Below are positions 1 to 11,068 of a stretch of 64,000 nt of DNA, one piece after another. Location of the stretch: assembly GCA_950097015.1 (NCBI GenBank), contig CATNEN010000005.1:4951501-5015500 (forward strand), read 5' to 3'. Under the pieces are notes generated by a model. That model ran no database searches. It was given only the letters and a program-made list of their open reading frames with translations, and was not told the origin of the DNA. Numbering within the stretch: position 1 is the stretch's first letter; the number at the start of each line of letters is the position of its first letter. Made by a program: the position numbers and the translations under genes. Source of the stretch: Macrostomum hystrix (lineage: Eukaryota > Platyhelminthes > Macrostomidae).

Positions 1-1340
1 TGTTTCGCAATTCAAATTTATTTAAGTCATTCTAATTGACAGTAAACACGTGATCGCAACCTTAACAAAAATTTCACACTTGCGTCTTGCAAAAGTTGAT
101 GCGGAACTCTCCGAGATAAAGTCAGAACCAAGTACTGAAAAGCTAGTGACACGTGTTAATTAAAATAATTTAAAGTCAGATTCTATTTAAATTTTCATAT
201 TATAAATTTAATTTACAAAACTCTAAGCTCTGCCAATAAGAACTTTCGTACTTCAACGGATCGAGGAATTGAGCCACTCGTTATCATAGGTTTTAGATGT
301 CACAAACAAGACTTTTTTTATTTAGCAGATTAAGTTTCAGATTAATGTCAATTTGTTTGTTTAAAAAACTCCTAATAATGTTCGGCTGGTTTTTATTAAT
401 TTAGCAAAATTTTAATGGAAATAGCAATAATTTAAACCGAATGAAATATGATTACAATAATATTTATTCAATTACAATTTAAACAAGGTTTTAAAGCTTA
501 CGGCTTGGTTGCAGCAAGACGTCGTGGATTTCTGCCGGATATGTCATAATTTATTTATAAGTTATTTATAAGTCAGACGCTAAAAAGGCAATAGTAAATG
601 TGTTTATTTTCTTTCATATTGTCAGAAAGAAACTAGCTAACGTCAACAAATGGTTTCACAATTTGTTTTTCTACTCACGAAAACAGTGCAACGCTGAAAT
701 TTAAAAGCATTCCCCTGTAATTCAGCCGATAAAAATATAATTCAACAAACTACATTGTTGATTGTATCAAACAAGAAGCAAATGATCAAATAAACTAAGG
801 TAAGTCATCTTGACTAAAATTCATAACGAAAATTCTAGATTATCTATAATTTGACTGTTTTAAACGTATTTAACTTCCTTGTCCAACAAAAACTCTTTTC
901 ATAAATTACTATCACTTTTATATGACTAATGTAAAAAACTATAATTCCATCATCTGCTTTTTTAAATCAATCGATGACTGACAGTAATATTTAAATTTAT
1001 TCGACGTCAAATCAAAACTATAAAGTCAATTCTAACATTCTGTACTATATTTTAATTGATAAAATGTGTCCAAAGCTTGCAGTGATACGTTTCTGATTCC
1101 TTGCTCAAACAGATCAAAGTATTTGATCTATTTTAAACGGAACATTTTATAGTTTATTTGAGTTGTGAAAGCAAGATACTTTTTCATTTATGTTTTAAAA
1201 AAAATTCCAATAAAAAACTAGTCATTTACTAGATACATATAATCATAATATGATGCGAAAATTCGCATCTTTATCGACTATTTAAATACCTTAACACGGG
1301 GAAGAAAGTTTAATTAAATTAAATACCCAAAGGGACACAA
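1..1340. other. AT-rich intergenic region, no gene seen
   Basis: This stretch is AT-rich with frequent stops in all frames. I see no coding exon, RNA gene or tandem array in it. It lies upstream of the OCA2-like gene and may hold its promoter, but no element is distinct enough to call. Confidence 0.5.
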
Positions 1341-1375
1341 AAGACTAAATTATTTTATACGAGCTATTAAAGAAA

Positions 1376-1700
1376 GTGCACAACTGCCATGAAAAGCCTT
1401 GGACTTCACTTAAGCATAAAAACGCGACTTGGTCCCTAAAGTTCGATTCCGCGGCGAGGCAACATTCATTCGGGGCGCAGCCGCGGAGAGAAGGCTTGGG
1501 CGCTTGTCGTGCAATTTCCGCACTAGAGGGCCAACCTCCAAGACACAATGAGAGTGTACACTGCCTGACGATGAGGAAGTCTGGGCAGATGTACACCCTG
1601 TGTGCGTGTGTGCTCAGGAGTTAGCGAAATGAGCAGAATTGTCTCTTCGCTGGCTGCGGGTCTAGTGTCACCAAATGATGTGCCACTGCCCGCAGCACTC
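1376..1700 (+). repeat. tRNA-derived SINE (family B), copy 1
   Basis: A dispersed repeat of about 300 bp. It has a B-box-like AGTTCGATTCC near 1440 and a body with the phrase GGCCAACCTCCAAG followed by a GTGTACACTGCCTGAC segment. Related copies lie at about 2150-2470 (minus), 10615-10895 (plus), 15525-15790 (plus) and 19225-19395 (minus, partial). In the 2150-2470 copy an A-box-like GCAGAGCGGTCGAACGC precedes the B box, suggesting a Ser/Leu-type tRNA head. It ends just before the OCA2-like gene. Confidence 0.6.
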
Positions 1701-1734
1701 CTCCAAGTATTATTACTATTATTATTAATATTTC

Positions 1735-1736
1735 AG
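1735..1736 (+). promoter_or_regulatory. 3' splice site just upstream of the OCA2-like start
   Basis: The sequence AATATTTCAG ends here, after a T-rich run, and 28 nt later comes the ATG at 1765. It could accept a spliced leader or a 5'-UTR exon. Comparable sites precede the start codons of the GPCR, CEPT1-like, PHPT1-like, 32.7-kb and 30-bp-repeat ORFs. Confidence 0.5.
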
Positions 1737-1764
1737 CTCAGCTATTATAATAAAAATAACGATA

Positions 1765-4700
1765 ATGTCGTCAACAATGCTACTTACTGAACGCGATTCA
1801 TTGTTAAAGCGTCAGCCACAGCCAGCAGTTGTCGATCAGCAACCGTCCTGGCCTCCACTTCGAATCGATCATCGGCAACTTAAGCGCCGCTCGTCTTTTG
1901 ATTTCCTAGATTTGATGCGAGTCCGGAGAACCGGAATCTATTACGCTAAGACTGGCTTTGTGTTCCTGCTGGCCATCGCTTGCTGTGTGAGTTCAGCTTG
2001 CTTTTATTAGTTTCGGTTGAAAGATAATATAGGAATTGTTATTGCTCGTGCATTAGCTTATTTTGGGATTCAGTTTTGATGAACTGACTAATCTATCGGT
2101 AGCTAAATAAAGAATAATTAATTAGAACTATTAAATAATGGTGCTGGAGTGCTGTGGGCTCTGGCATAGATTTTGGTGATAGTAGACCCGCGAGAAGGCA
2201 ATTCTGCCCATTCCGCTGACTCCTGAGCACACGCGCACTCAGGTGTGTACATCTGTCCTGACTTTCTCACCGCAGTGTCAGGCAGTGTACACTCTCACTG
2301 TGCCTTGGAGGTTGACATTCAAACGCGTAAATTGCATGACAAGTCACCAGGCCTTCTCTGCACCCAAAATGAATGTGGCCTCGACGCGGAATCGAGCTCA
2401 GGAACCTTGGTGTGAGAGGAGAACGCGTTCGACCGCTCTGCCTCTGCCACTCACCCTCCTGAAGTTAGACCATAGACAAATATAGAAAGAATGAAATTAA
2501 ACCCATCTCATTTTTTCGATGAAAAAATCACATTACTCGTATATTGTCATTCAGTGCTTAATTCGCAATGTTGTAAAGAATTATTGCGGGGGCAGAAATT
2601 TTCGGTGGTGTGGTGTCCCCCCCAGTCCATGGACTGAACGTGGGTGTAGACAGCCTTTGGAAGCCCCGTAATGATTCAAAGACAAAATTTTTTAATTCAG
2701 GCCATCATCGCTGCAACACCGGAGAAGACGCCAATGACGCATCTGTACACCGTGAGCAGTGTTCGTGCGCCCAGTGAGTAGAGAAATGCGACTTAGTTTT
2801 TTTTAATGCACTATTTTCCTGCGGTTAGGGTTAGGGTTAGGGTTAGGGTTAGGGTTCAACTAAATTGAATAATTTAACAGCCCAAACATTGGTCGAGTAA
2901 TAATAATAATAATAATAGTCACATAGTAAACACAGGCTTTGCATTGGACCCACTGAGTGTATTTGTAGGCCTTATCTGTTTACTGACAAACTAGTTCTCT
3001 CATTTCCTAGGTCAGCGGTTTCGTCGGCTCTAAATTGCCGACGAAATTTTTGAAATGAATTTATTGACAACAATTTAACAGATAAGCTTTATCGAAACTT
3101 TCAAAGTTATGGTTGAAAATAGTTTACTTAAGGGCAGTGAGCTCTTAGGCGCATATTTATGAATTCAAAGTATTTAATATTTGTAACCAAGTAGCGCATA
3201 AAATTGCTAAACAAAACAAGACCTGTTGGACTTCGATTTTATCTGTTAGAGAAATGGGAAAACCAGTTAGACAGGCACACACCTGCTAGACATGCACAGA
3301 CCTGTTAAACAAGCACACACCTGTTAGACAATTACACACCTGTTAGACAATTACACACCTGTTAGACAAGTACACACCTGTTAGACAATTACACCCCTGT
3401 TAGACAATTACACACCTGTTAGACAAGTACACAACTGTTAGACAATTACACACCTGTTAGACAAGTACACAACTGTTAGACAATTACACACCTTTTAGAC
3501 AATTACACACCTGTTAGACAAGTACACACCTGTTAGACAAGTACACACCTGTTAGACAAGTGCACACCTGTTAGACAAGTACACACCTGTTAGACAAGTA
3601 CACACCTGTTAGACAAGTACACACCTGTTAGACAAGTACACACCTGTTAGACAAGTGCACACCTGTTAGACAAGTACACACCTGTTAGACAAGCACACAC
3701 CAGTAAGAAAAGTGCAAACCTGTTAGAAAATGACGAAACCTAATTTATTGCTTCGCACACAAAGATATTTTAAACCGATTTCAGCCATCAACGTGACACC
3801 GTCGATACACTCCTATTCGGTGCTGTTGGTTCGACTAAAAGGTGCTCTACTGTACTCGGCCGGACCGCATTCAGCTAATTTGACTGTCACTGTGGATCAT
3901 CTGCTGCTTAACGAAGACAACTCCACTGTGGAATCACAGGTAAAGGAACCCTGGTTTCTCTAGCTTGAACAATATAAAAACAGTTACTTGAAAACACTTA
4001 CAGAATTGGACCGTGCCCATTCAGCCAACCATTGTGAATGACTTATCCGAAGAGATTGTACGAGAAATGTACTTTCCACTTGGACAGACGGCGTAAGGTC
4101 TACTTCCTTTGTTATCTAGGTGCAGCGCAAAATTTTCCAATTTCAGACACAGCTCTCCCATGTTAGACACAGCTCTCCCATGTTAGACACAGCTCTCCCA
4201 TGTTAGACACAGCTCTCCCATGTTAGACACAGCTCTCCCATGTTAGACACAGCTCTCCCATGTTAGACACAGCTCTCCCATGTTAGACACAGCTCTCCCA
4301 TGTTAGACACAGCTCTCCCATGTTAGACACAGCTCTCCCATGTTAGACACAGCTCTCCCATGTTAGACACAGCTCTCCCATGTTAGACACAGCTCTCCCA
4401 TGTTAGACACAGCTCTCCCATGTTAGACACAGCTCTCCCATGTTAGACACAGCTCTCCCATGTTAGACACAGCTCTCCCATGTTAGACACAGCTCTCCCA
4501 TGTTAGACACAGCTCTCCCATGTTAGACACAGCTCTCCCATGTTAGACACAGCTCTCCCATGTTAGACACAGCTCTCCCATGTTAGACACAGCTCTCCCA
4601 TGTTAGACACAGCTCTCCCATGTTAGACACAGCTCTCCCATGTTAGACACAGCTCTCATTCTCATTCGCGTGTCGCAGTCACATTGGCCAAGATCGTCTA

Positions 4701-7700
4701 AGAATTCGGCTGAGCACGGATCACTCGCACTCGCTGCCAGTCATCCTCGCCTACGAGACTTTGGCCGACGCGATTCGCAACGAAGTTCTCTACGCTGGCA
4801 TTGTGCTAGCATTTGTCTATGGCCTGATCACCTTCGAATTGGCGCATAGGGCCCTGGCGGCCATGCTGGGCTCGCTGATGAGCGTGGCTGCTCTGTCTCT
4901 GGTGAACCGGCGCCCCAGCCTTGCCGAGGTGATTTCATGGCTGGACTTTGAAACTCTCAGCCTATTGTTCGGCATGATGGTCATGGTTGGCATTTTCTCC
5001 GAGTCTGGATTCTTCGACTGGCTGGCTGTGGCCGCCTACCGATTGGCCAGGGGGCGCAAGGCCACCCTGACCACCCTGCTGTGCCTATTCGCTGCTGCAG
5101 TATCCGCTTTTCTAGACAATGTCACCACCATCCTGCTGATGGCGCCTGTCACTATTCGACTGTGTGAGCTGCTGCGGATGGATCCTAGGCAACTGCTCAT
5201 TGCTCAGGTACTCATAGCTCAGGCACTCATTGCTCTGGTACTCATTGCTCAGGCACTCATTGCTCAGGCACTCATTGCTCAGGCACTCATTGCTCAGGCA
5301 CTCATTGCTCAGGTACTCATTGCTCTGGTACTCATTGCTCAGGCACTCATTGCTCAGGCACTCATTGCTCAGGTACTCATTACTCAGGTACTGATTGCTC
5401 AGGTACTAATTGCTGAAGTACTCATTTCTCCCGTGTCCCATCTCTGCCGTGTCTCATCTCCCTCGTGTCTCATCTCTCCCGTGTCTCATCTCTCCCGTGT
5501 CTCATCTCTCCCGTGTCTCATCTCTCCCGTGTCTAATCTGTTCCGTGTCTCATTTCTCCCGTGCCTCGTCAGACGAATCTCTTTTGAGTCTTATCTATCA
5601 GTTTAAGAAGTTTTGGTGGTTTCTGTACTGTATTAATTTTCTCTCTGAGCATAGTTTTTGCGACCCAAGCATTGTATGAGATTGGTCTCATAGTTCTAAG
5701 AACGGCAAGAGACGTAGCTGCACTTTTTTGAGATGTTTTCGATCATCCTATTCACTGAGTAGACCCCAATTATTCACCAGGTGATGTTCTCCAACATCGG
5801 CGGCGCAGCCACCGCAGTAGGCGATCCGCCGAACATCATCATCGCCTCCAGTGCTGAACTAACTGCCCAGGGAGTCAGCTTTGCCGGCTTCACTCTGCAC
5901 ATGACCCTGGGCGTGCTGCCAGCCGCCATGGCAGCGTATATTCTATTCCGCCTGGTCTACTGGCGTGACGAAACCACGGCATCAGCTGGCAACACCTCCG
6001 AGGACAGAGCGGCTGCGGCGGCGGCTCAGGCAGCTGACGAGCTTCGTCGGGAAGCTGAGGTGTGGCGCCGGACAGCCTACGGATTTTCAGTGACCACTCG
6101 GGAGCAGGCGGCTGTCAAGGCGATGCTGGAGGCTCGGATCTGTGAGCTGGAGCATCGCATGGTGACAGTTGAACAGCCGCCACCTGACACCGCAGCTGCC
6201 GATTCGTCTCGAACATTCGAACAGAATCTGGCCGAGCTGAGCAGGAAGGTAATGAAACCTTTAGGACTTAAAGACTAGAGAGAACACGGGTGGTGTTTCA
6301 AATACCCACTGCCTACTTCACAATCTGTCGAAACCGAATGACCGATTTTCGTGAAGATCCACGATATGGTTTACGATGAAATAGCTTTCAAAGCCGTTCG
6401 ACGTAAGCATCGTCAAGAAATTCATTGATTCTTGTCGAAAATTCTGGTGACAAGGACACGGCGAATCCACATTGGTTCCATAGCCAGGCGTCCTCTTCGT
6501 CGCCTTGAAGAGCAGCTGAGAGCAGCTCAAAGACAACTGCGCTGCCAAAGCTGACATTGAAGAAGCCTTGTCTTCAGTCGTCAGTCAGTAGACGTAATCG
6601 ATGACGCTGGTGACTGCAATCCTGAGAACAGACGTCCCTGCGACTGATAGCATTAACATGAATTGTTTGAAGCCGATATGGTTCATTATAGAACTTTGTG
6701 AGAAGAAAAATTATGCCTATAGTGGTGGTTTTCGTCAGATCACAGTCCGACAAGAATCGTTGAATAACTTGACGATGTTGACGTCGGACGGCTTTGAAGT
6801 TAGTTCATTGTAAAGTGTGAACAATTCTGATCCATATGGTGGAGTTTCACGAAAACAGGTCTTTGTTTTGGGAGCTATCGAAAAGTTGGCAGTGGCAATT
6901 TGAATATTTCGACGATGCCGATGTTTTGTGATTCTGGAAGTGATTCTCCTATTAATTAACTAGAGTTACATGATAAGACCTTTGAACTTATGGTCGAGAG
7001 TTCCAGAGTTCGAATCTCATGGCAACCAGACAGATCTGATATTCCTTAAAAAACACATCTGTTACTTACAGTAGCTAGATAAGAGGATTAATGGAAAGTA
7101 TAATAAATTTATTTCAATGCTTAATTTCTGATCTCTGACAACCAAATTTTAGTACAAAATCAAGGACAATGAGCTTCTACTCAAATGCTTTATTGTTATC
7201 GTTGGAGTCGTTTTGCTGTTCTTCATTTATTCTACTGTGCCGTCGCTTCACTTGGATCTGGGTGAGAATCAGGTCTTTGTGAGTAGCCAAATTACATAGC
7301 ATAAATTAAAGTTAAAACGTCCAAGTTTTTATCTAATTTTTATTTTGCGTGCATAGGTTATGGGCGTTGACAACTCCATTTACAATTTTAAGGCGCTTTT
7401 GTCAGACATTGTTCAAGACATTAGACACAGCTCTCCCATGTTAGACACAGTTCAATTGGTATTAGACACAGTTCAATTGGTATTAGTCACAGTTCAATTG
7501 GTATTAGACACAGTTCAATTGGTATTAGACACAGTTCAATTGGTATTAGACACAGTTCAATTGGTATTAGACACAGTTCAATTGGTATTAGACACAGTTC
7601 AATTGGTATTAGACACAGTTCAATTGGTATTAGACACAGTTCAATTGGTATTAGACACAGTTCAATTGGTATTAGACACAGTTCAATTGGTATTAGACAC

Positions 7701-10700
7701 AGTTCAATTGGTATTAGACACAGTTCAATTGGTATTAGACACAGTTCAATTGGTATTAGACACAGTTCAATTGGTATTAGACACAGTTCAATTGGTATTA
7801 GACACAGTTCAATTGGTATTAGTCACAGTTCACTTGGTATTAGACACAGTTCAATTGGTATTAGACACAGTTCAATTGGTATTAGACACAGTTCAATTGG
7901 TATTAGACACAGTTCAATTGGTATTAGACACAGTTCAATTGGTATTAGTCACAGTTCACTTGGTATTAGACACAGTTCTGACATGTTAGACACAGTTCTG
8001 GCATGTTAGACACAGCTCTCCTATGTTAGACACAGTTCGATTGGTATTAGACACAGTTCAACTGGTATTAGACACAGTTCAATTGGTATTAGACACAGTT
8101 CAACTGGTATTAGACACAGTTCAATTGGTATTAGACACAGTTCATTTGGTATTAGACACAGTTCTGCCATGTTAGACACAGGATGTTAGACACAGTTCTC
8201 TGGATGTTAGACACAGTTCTCTGGATGTTAGACACAGTTCTCTGGATGTTAGACACAGTTCTCTGGATGTTAGACACAGTTCTCTGGATTTTAGACGCAG
8301 TTCTCTGGATTTTAGACACAGTTCTCTGGATGTTAGACGCAGTTCTCTGGATGTTAGACACAGTTCTCTGGATGTTAGACACAGTTCTCTGGATTTTAGA
8401 TACAGTTCTCTGGATTTTAGATACAGTTCTCTGGATTTTAGATACAGTTCTCTGGATTTTAGATACAGTTCTCTGGATTTTAGATACAGTTCTCTGGATT
8501 TTAGATACAGTTCTCTGGATTTTAGATACAGTTCTCTGGATTTTAGATACAGTTCTCTGGATTTTAGATACAGTTCTCTGGATTATAGATACAGTTCTCT
8601 GGATTTTAGATACAGTTCTCTGGATTTTAGACACAGTTCTCTGGATTTTAGATACAGTTCTCTGGATTTTAGATACAGTTCTCTGGATTTTAGATACAGT
8701 TCTCTGGATTTTAGATACAGTTCTCTGGATTTTAGATACAGTTCTCTGGATTTTAGATACAGTTCTCTGGATTATAGATACAGTTCTCTGGATTTTAGAT
8801 ACAGTTCTCTGGATTATAGATACAGTTCTCTGGATTATAGATACAGTTCTCTGGATTTTAGATACAGTTCTCTGGATTTTAGACACAGTTCTCTGGATGT
8901 TAGACACAGTTCTCTGGATTTTAGACACAGTTCTCTGGATGTTAGACACAGTTCTCTGGATTTTAGATACAGTTCTCCGGATGTTAGACACAGTTCTCTG
9001 GATTTTAGATACAGTTCTCCGGATGTTAGACACAGTTCCCTTGGTGTTAGGCACCGGAAATGTTTCAACTCACCCCCACTGCAGGTTGGATAGCGGTGAT
9101 GGGTGCCATAAACTCACCCCCACTGCAGGTTGGATAGCGGTGATGGGTGCCATAAACTCACCCCCACTGCAGGTTGGATAGCGGTGATGGGTGCCATAAA
9201 CTCACCCCCACTGCAGGTTGGATAGCGGTGATGGGTGCAATAAACTCACCCCCACTGCAGGTTGGATAGCGGTGATGGGTGCCATAAACTCACCCCCACT
9301 GCAGGTTGGATAGCGGTGATGGGTGCAATAAACTCACCCCCACTGCAGGTTGGATAGCGGTGATGGGTGCAATAAACTCACCCCCACTGCAGGTTGGATA
9401 GCGGTGATGGGTGCAATAAACTCACCCCCACTGCAGGTTGGATAGCGGTGATGGGTGCCATAAACTCACCCCCACTGCAGGTTGGATAGCGGTGATGGGT
9501 GCCATAGCTCTGCTAGTGCTGACAGACTTTGCCGATTTGGACACCCTGCTGCACCGCATCGAGTGGAGCACTCTGGTGTTCTTTGCCGCATTGTTCGCCA
9601 TGATGGAAGCGCTGGGCCAGCTGGGTCTGACTGGCTGGATTGGAGATCAGGTTCGCCAAGTCATTCTGGCACTGCCCGAGTCTGCTAGGCTTCCAGTGGC
9701 GCTCATTGTGATCCTGTGGACCAGTGCTGTGGCTTCTGCGTTCATTGATAACATTCCATTCACCGCGGCTATGGTACCTGTGGTGCTGCAGCTTGGCGAC
9801 CTGCTGCCACTGCTGCCTCTGGTTTGGGCCCTGGCTTTCGGCGTGTGCTTCGGCGGCAACGGCACACTGATTGGAGCTTCGGCGAATGTTGTTGCGGCCG
9901 GGGTGGCCGAACAGAACGGATACCCGTTTAGCTTTGTGCACTTCTTGCGGTGAGACTCTGCTCTCTGTTCTGCTCTCAAACTAATTGGTTGTTTAAATTT
10001 GTAAGTTTTTCACTGTGGTGACGCGTTTGAAGATGTTGGTTTTGTCTCTGCAGTGACGCGTTTGAAGATGTTGGTTTTGTCTCTGCAGTGACGCGTTTGA
10101 AGATGTTGGTTTTGTCTCTGCAGTGACGCGTTTGAAGATGTTGGTTTTGTCTCTGTAGTGCCGCGTTTGAAGATGTTGGTTTCGTCTCTGTAGTGACGCG
10201 TTTGAAGATGTTGGTTTTGTCTCTGCAGTGACGCGTTTGAAGATGTTTGTTTCATCTCTGTAGTGCCACGTTTGAAGATGTTGGTTTCGTCTCTGTAGTG
10301 CCACGTTTGAAGATGTTGGTTTCGTCTCTGCAGTGACGCGTTTGAAGATGTTGGTTTCGTCTCTGCAGTGACGCGTTTGAAGATGTTGGTTTCGTCTCTG
10401 TAGTGCCGCGTTTGAAGATGTTGGTTTCGTCTCTGTAGTGACGCGTTTGAAGATGTTGGTTTTGTCTCTGCAGTGACGCGTTTGAAGATGTTTGTTTCAT
10501 CTCTGTAGTGCCACGTTTGAAGATGTTGGTTTCGTCTCTGCAGTGACGCGTTTGAAGATGTTGGTTTCGTCTCTGCAGTGACGCAGTTAAGGTTTCTCGT
10601 TTCGTCTCTTTAGTGACGTGTTTGAAGTTCTTGGGTGCTTTAGAAGGCCCCAAAGAGAAGGCTAGGGACTTGTCGCGCAATTTAGAACAGTGAGAGCCAA

Positions 10701-11068
10701 CCTCCAAGGCACAGTGAGACTGTACACTGCCTGGCGATGAGAAAGTGTGGGCAGATGTACGCACCTGTGTGAGTGGGTGTCTGAGTACAGTATCTGTGTG
10801 CGTGGTGTGCTCAGGAGTCAAAGAAATGGGCAGAATTTCCTCTCGCTGTCTTAGGGTCTAGTGTCACCAAATGGATATGCCAGTGTCCACAGACCCCTGG
10901 GAGTTAATTTACAGTCATTGTTTTAAGACAATGAGCTAGGAGTAAAAAAGACACTAAAGAAGCTCACTAAATTACAGATTCGGTTGTCCTGTGCTTCTCG
11001 TCACGGTGACTGTGGCCACTGTCTACCTGCTACTGTGCCACGCAGTTATAGGATGGAACTATTCCTAG
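1765..11068 (+). CDS. OCA2: OCA2/P-protein-like 12-TM anion transporter (9 exons)
   Basis: Exons inferred at 1765-1986, 2701-2773, 3785-3939, 4004-4092, 4679-5207, 5781-6248, 7153-7261, 9481-9949 and 10978-11068 (TAG). Phases agree throughout and give about 734 residues; vertebrate P proteins are about 840. The family belongs to the ion-transporter (ArsB/NhaD) superfamily and acts in melanosome or lysosome-related membranes. The N-terminus carries an acidic dileucine signal (ERDSLL, residues 9-14), then one TM segment and a luminal loop with several NxT sites. Family blocks are visible: [17 protein letters not shown] (exon 5), [16 protein letters not shown] (exon 6), LHLDL joined to GWIAVMGAI across exons 7/8, [17 protein letters not shown] and [16 protein letters not shown] (exon 8), and a last TM ending IGWNYS. 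A hydrophilic, Ala/Glu-rich loop follows TM 6. Introns 2, 4, 5, 7 and 8 hold tandem arrays. A polyadenylation-type AATAAA lies at 11247. Confidence 0.9.
2130..2470 (-). repeat. tRNA-derived SINE (family B), copy 2, in intron 1
   Basis: The minus strand reads a tRNA-like head near 2465-2375 (A-box-like GCAGAGCGGTCGAACGC, B-box-like AGCTCGATTCC) followed by the family B body (CAACCTCCAAGGCACAGTG, GTGTACACTGCCTGAC). This is the most complete copy in the window. It lies within intron 1 of the OCA2-like gene, opposite to transcription. Confidence 0.65.
2570..2680 (+). repeat. SINE family A tail fragment
   Basis: Contains CCCCCCAGTCCATGGACTGAAC, shown here only by its core GTCCATGGACTG, and a following CAGCCTTTGGAAG. 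The same core sits in fuller copies at about 15830-16080, 31040-31225 and 32835-33080. Only the tRNA-unrelated tail is present. Confidence 0.45.
2823..2857 (+). repeat. Interstitial telomere-type (TTAGGG)n
   Basis: Five to six perfect tandem GGTTAG units lie in intron 2 of the OCA2-like gene. TTAGGG is the telomere repeat of most animals except many arthropods and nematodes. A short interstitial tract like this usually reflects repair or polymerase slippage, not a chromosome end. Confidence 0.85.
3255..3725. repeat. 19-bp minisatellite in OCA2 intron 2
   Basis: About 24 tandem units of consensus GTTAGACAAGTACACACCT, with scattered substitutions (for example AATTACACACC variants). It sits directly before exon 3. 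The unit carries the GTTAGACA core also seen in the arrays at 4.1, 7.4, 8.2 and 16.9 kb. Confidence 0.9.
4141..4660. repeat. 20-bp minisatellite filling OCA2 intron 4
   Basis: About 26 units of ACACAGCTCTCCCATGTTAG with no variation that I can see, so expansion or homogenisation is very recent. The array starts right after AATTTCAG, a good acceptor sequence, and ends 19 nt before the acceptor I infer for exon 5 (CGTGTCGCAG, exon from 4679). Each unit carries a short pyrimidine run and an AG. Confidence 0.95.
5193..5425. repeat. 15-bp minisatellite across the exon 5 donor site
   Basis: About 15 units of CTCATTGCTCAGGYA. The first unit is the last coding bases of OCA2 exon 5 (LLIAQ) joined to its splice donor CAG|GTACTC. 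Unit length is a multiple of three and the frame stays open, so each GTACTC copy is a potential in-frame alternative donor encoding further (V/A)LIAQ pentapeptides. Confidence 0.9.
5426..5575. repeat. 16-bp minisatellite in OCA2 intron 5
   Basis: About nine units of TCTCATCTCTCCCGTG with small variants, directly after the 15-bp donor array. The same unit forms the interior of the hAT-like element at 60727-60930, 55 kb away. Confidence 0.85.
6318..6865. repeat. Imperfect inverted repeat in OCA2 intron 6
   Basis: Sequence at about 6320-6450 recurs as an imperfect reverse complement at about 6725-6860. Shared blocks on the right arm include GACAAGAATC, CTTGACGATG and CGGCTTTGAA. The arms are roughly 130 bp with several mismatches and a spacer near 275 bp. 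It could be a decayed foldback or MITE-like element. Confidence 0.55.
7420..8165. repeat. 21-bp minisatellite, first array of OCA2 intron 7
   Basis: About 34 units containing TTAGACACAGTTCAATTGG, with a few units switching to the GTTAGACACAGCTCTCCYA type of intron 4. Apparent long ORFs across it follow from the 21-bp period. Confidence 0.9.
8166..9050. repeat. 21-bp minisatellite, second array of OCA2 intron 7
   Basis: About 42 units containing AGAYACAGTTCTCTGGATT, with blocks of ATGTTAGACACAG and TTTTAGATACAG variants. It abuts the previous array and clearly derives from the same TTAGACACAGTT ancestor. All three frames on both strands stay open because of the period; I see no coding evidence. 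Confidence 0.9.
9062..9480. repeat. 44-bp array duplicating the exon 8 acceptor
   Basis: Each 44-bp unit contains the acceptor CCCCCACTGCAG and the first 22 nt of OCA2 exon 8. Exon starts recur at 9085, 9129, 9173, 9217, 9261, 9305, 9349, 9393, 9437 and the true one at 9481. Because 44 is not a multiple of three, use of an earlier acceptor shifts the frame and meets a TAG in the next unit, so only the last copy is productive. Confidence 0.93.
10003..10615. repeat. 35-bp minisatellite in OCA2 intron 8
   Basis: About 17 units with the core GTTTGAAGATGTTGGTTT and GTCTCTGYAGTG. Variation is mainly at a few positions (CAG/TAG, ACGCG/CCRCG). Confidence 0.9.
10616..10895 (+). repeat. SINE family B, copy 3 (body only)
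   Basis: Contains the shared body phrases GAGAAGGCTAGGGACTTGTC, CCAACCTCCAAGGCACAGTG and GTGTACACTGCCTGGCGATG, ending with the GTCTAGTGTCACCAAATG motif seen in copy 1. The tRNA-like head is missing. It lies in intron 8 between the 35-bp array and exon 9. Confidence 0.6.

Noticed and set aside
2823-2857. True telomere or chromosome end
   Set aside because: Only about 35 bp of TTAGGG, with both flanks being intron sequence of a gene whose exons lie on either side.
7348-7440. Possible cassette exon after GCGTGCATAG in OCA2 intron 7
   Set aside because: Joined to exon 7 (phase 1) it runs into TGA after a few codons, and the downstream repeat offers no clear donor.
8152-9181. Long ORFs on both strands of the intron 7 arrays
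   Set aside because: They lie in an intron whose flanking exons 7 and 8 join perfectly in frame (HLDL-GWIAV), and the frames exist only because the units are 21 bp.
9513-9979. Minus-strand ORFs opposite OCA2 exon 8
   Set aside because: Shadow frames of a well-conserved exon on the plus strand.
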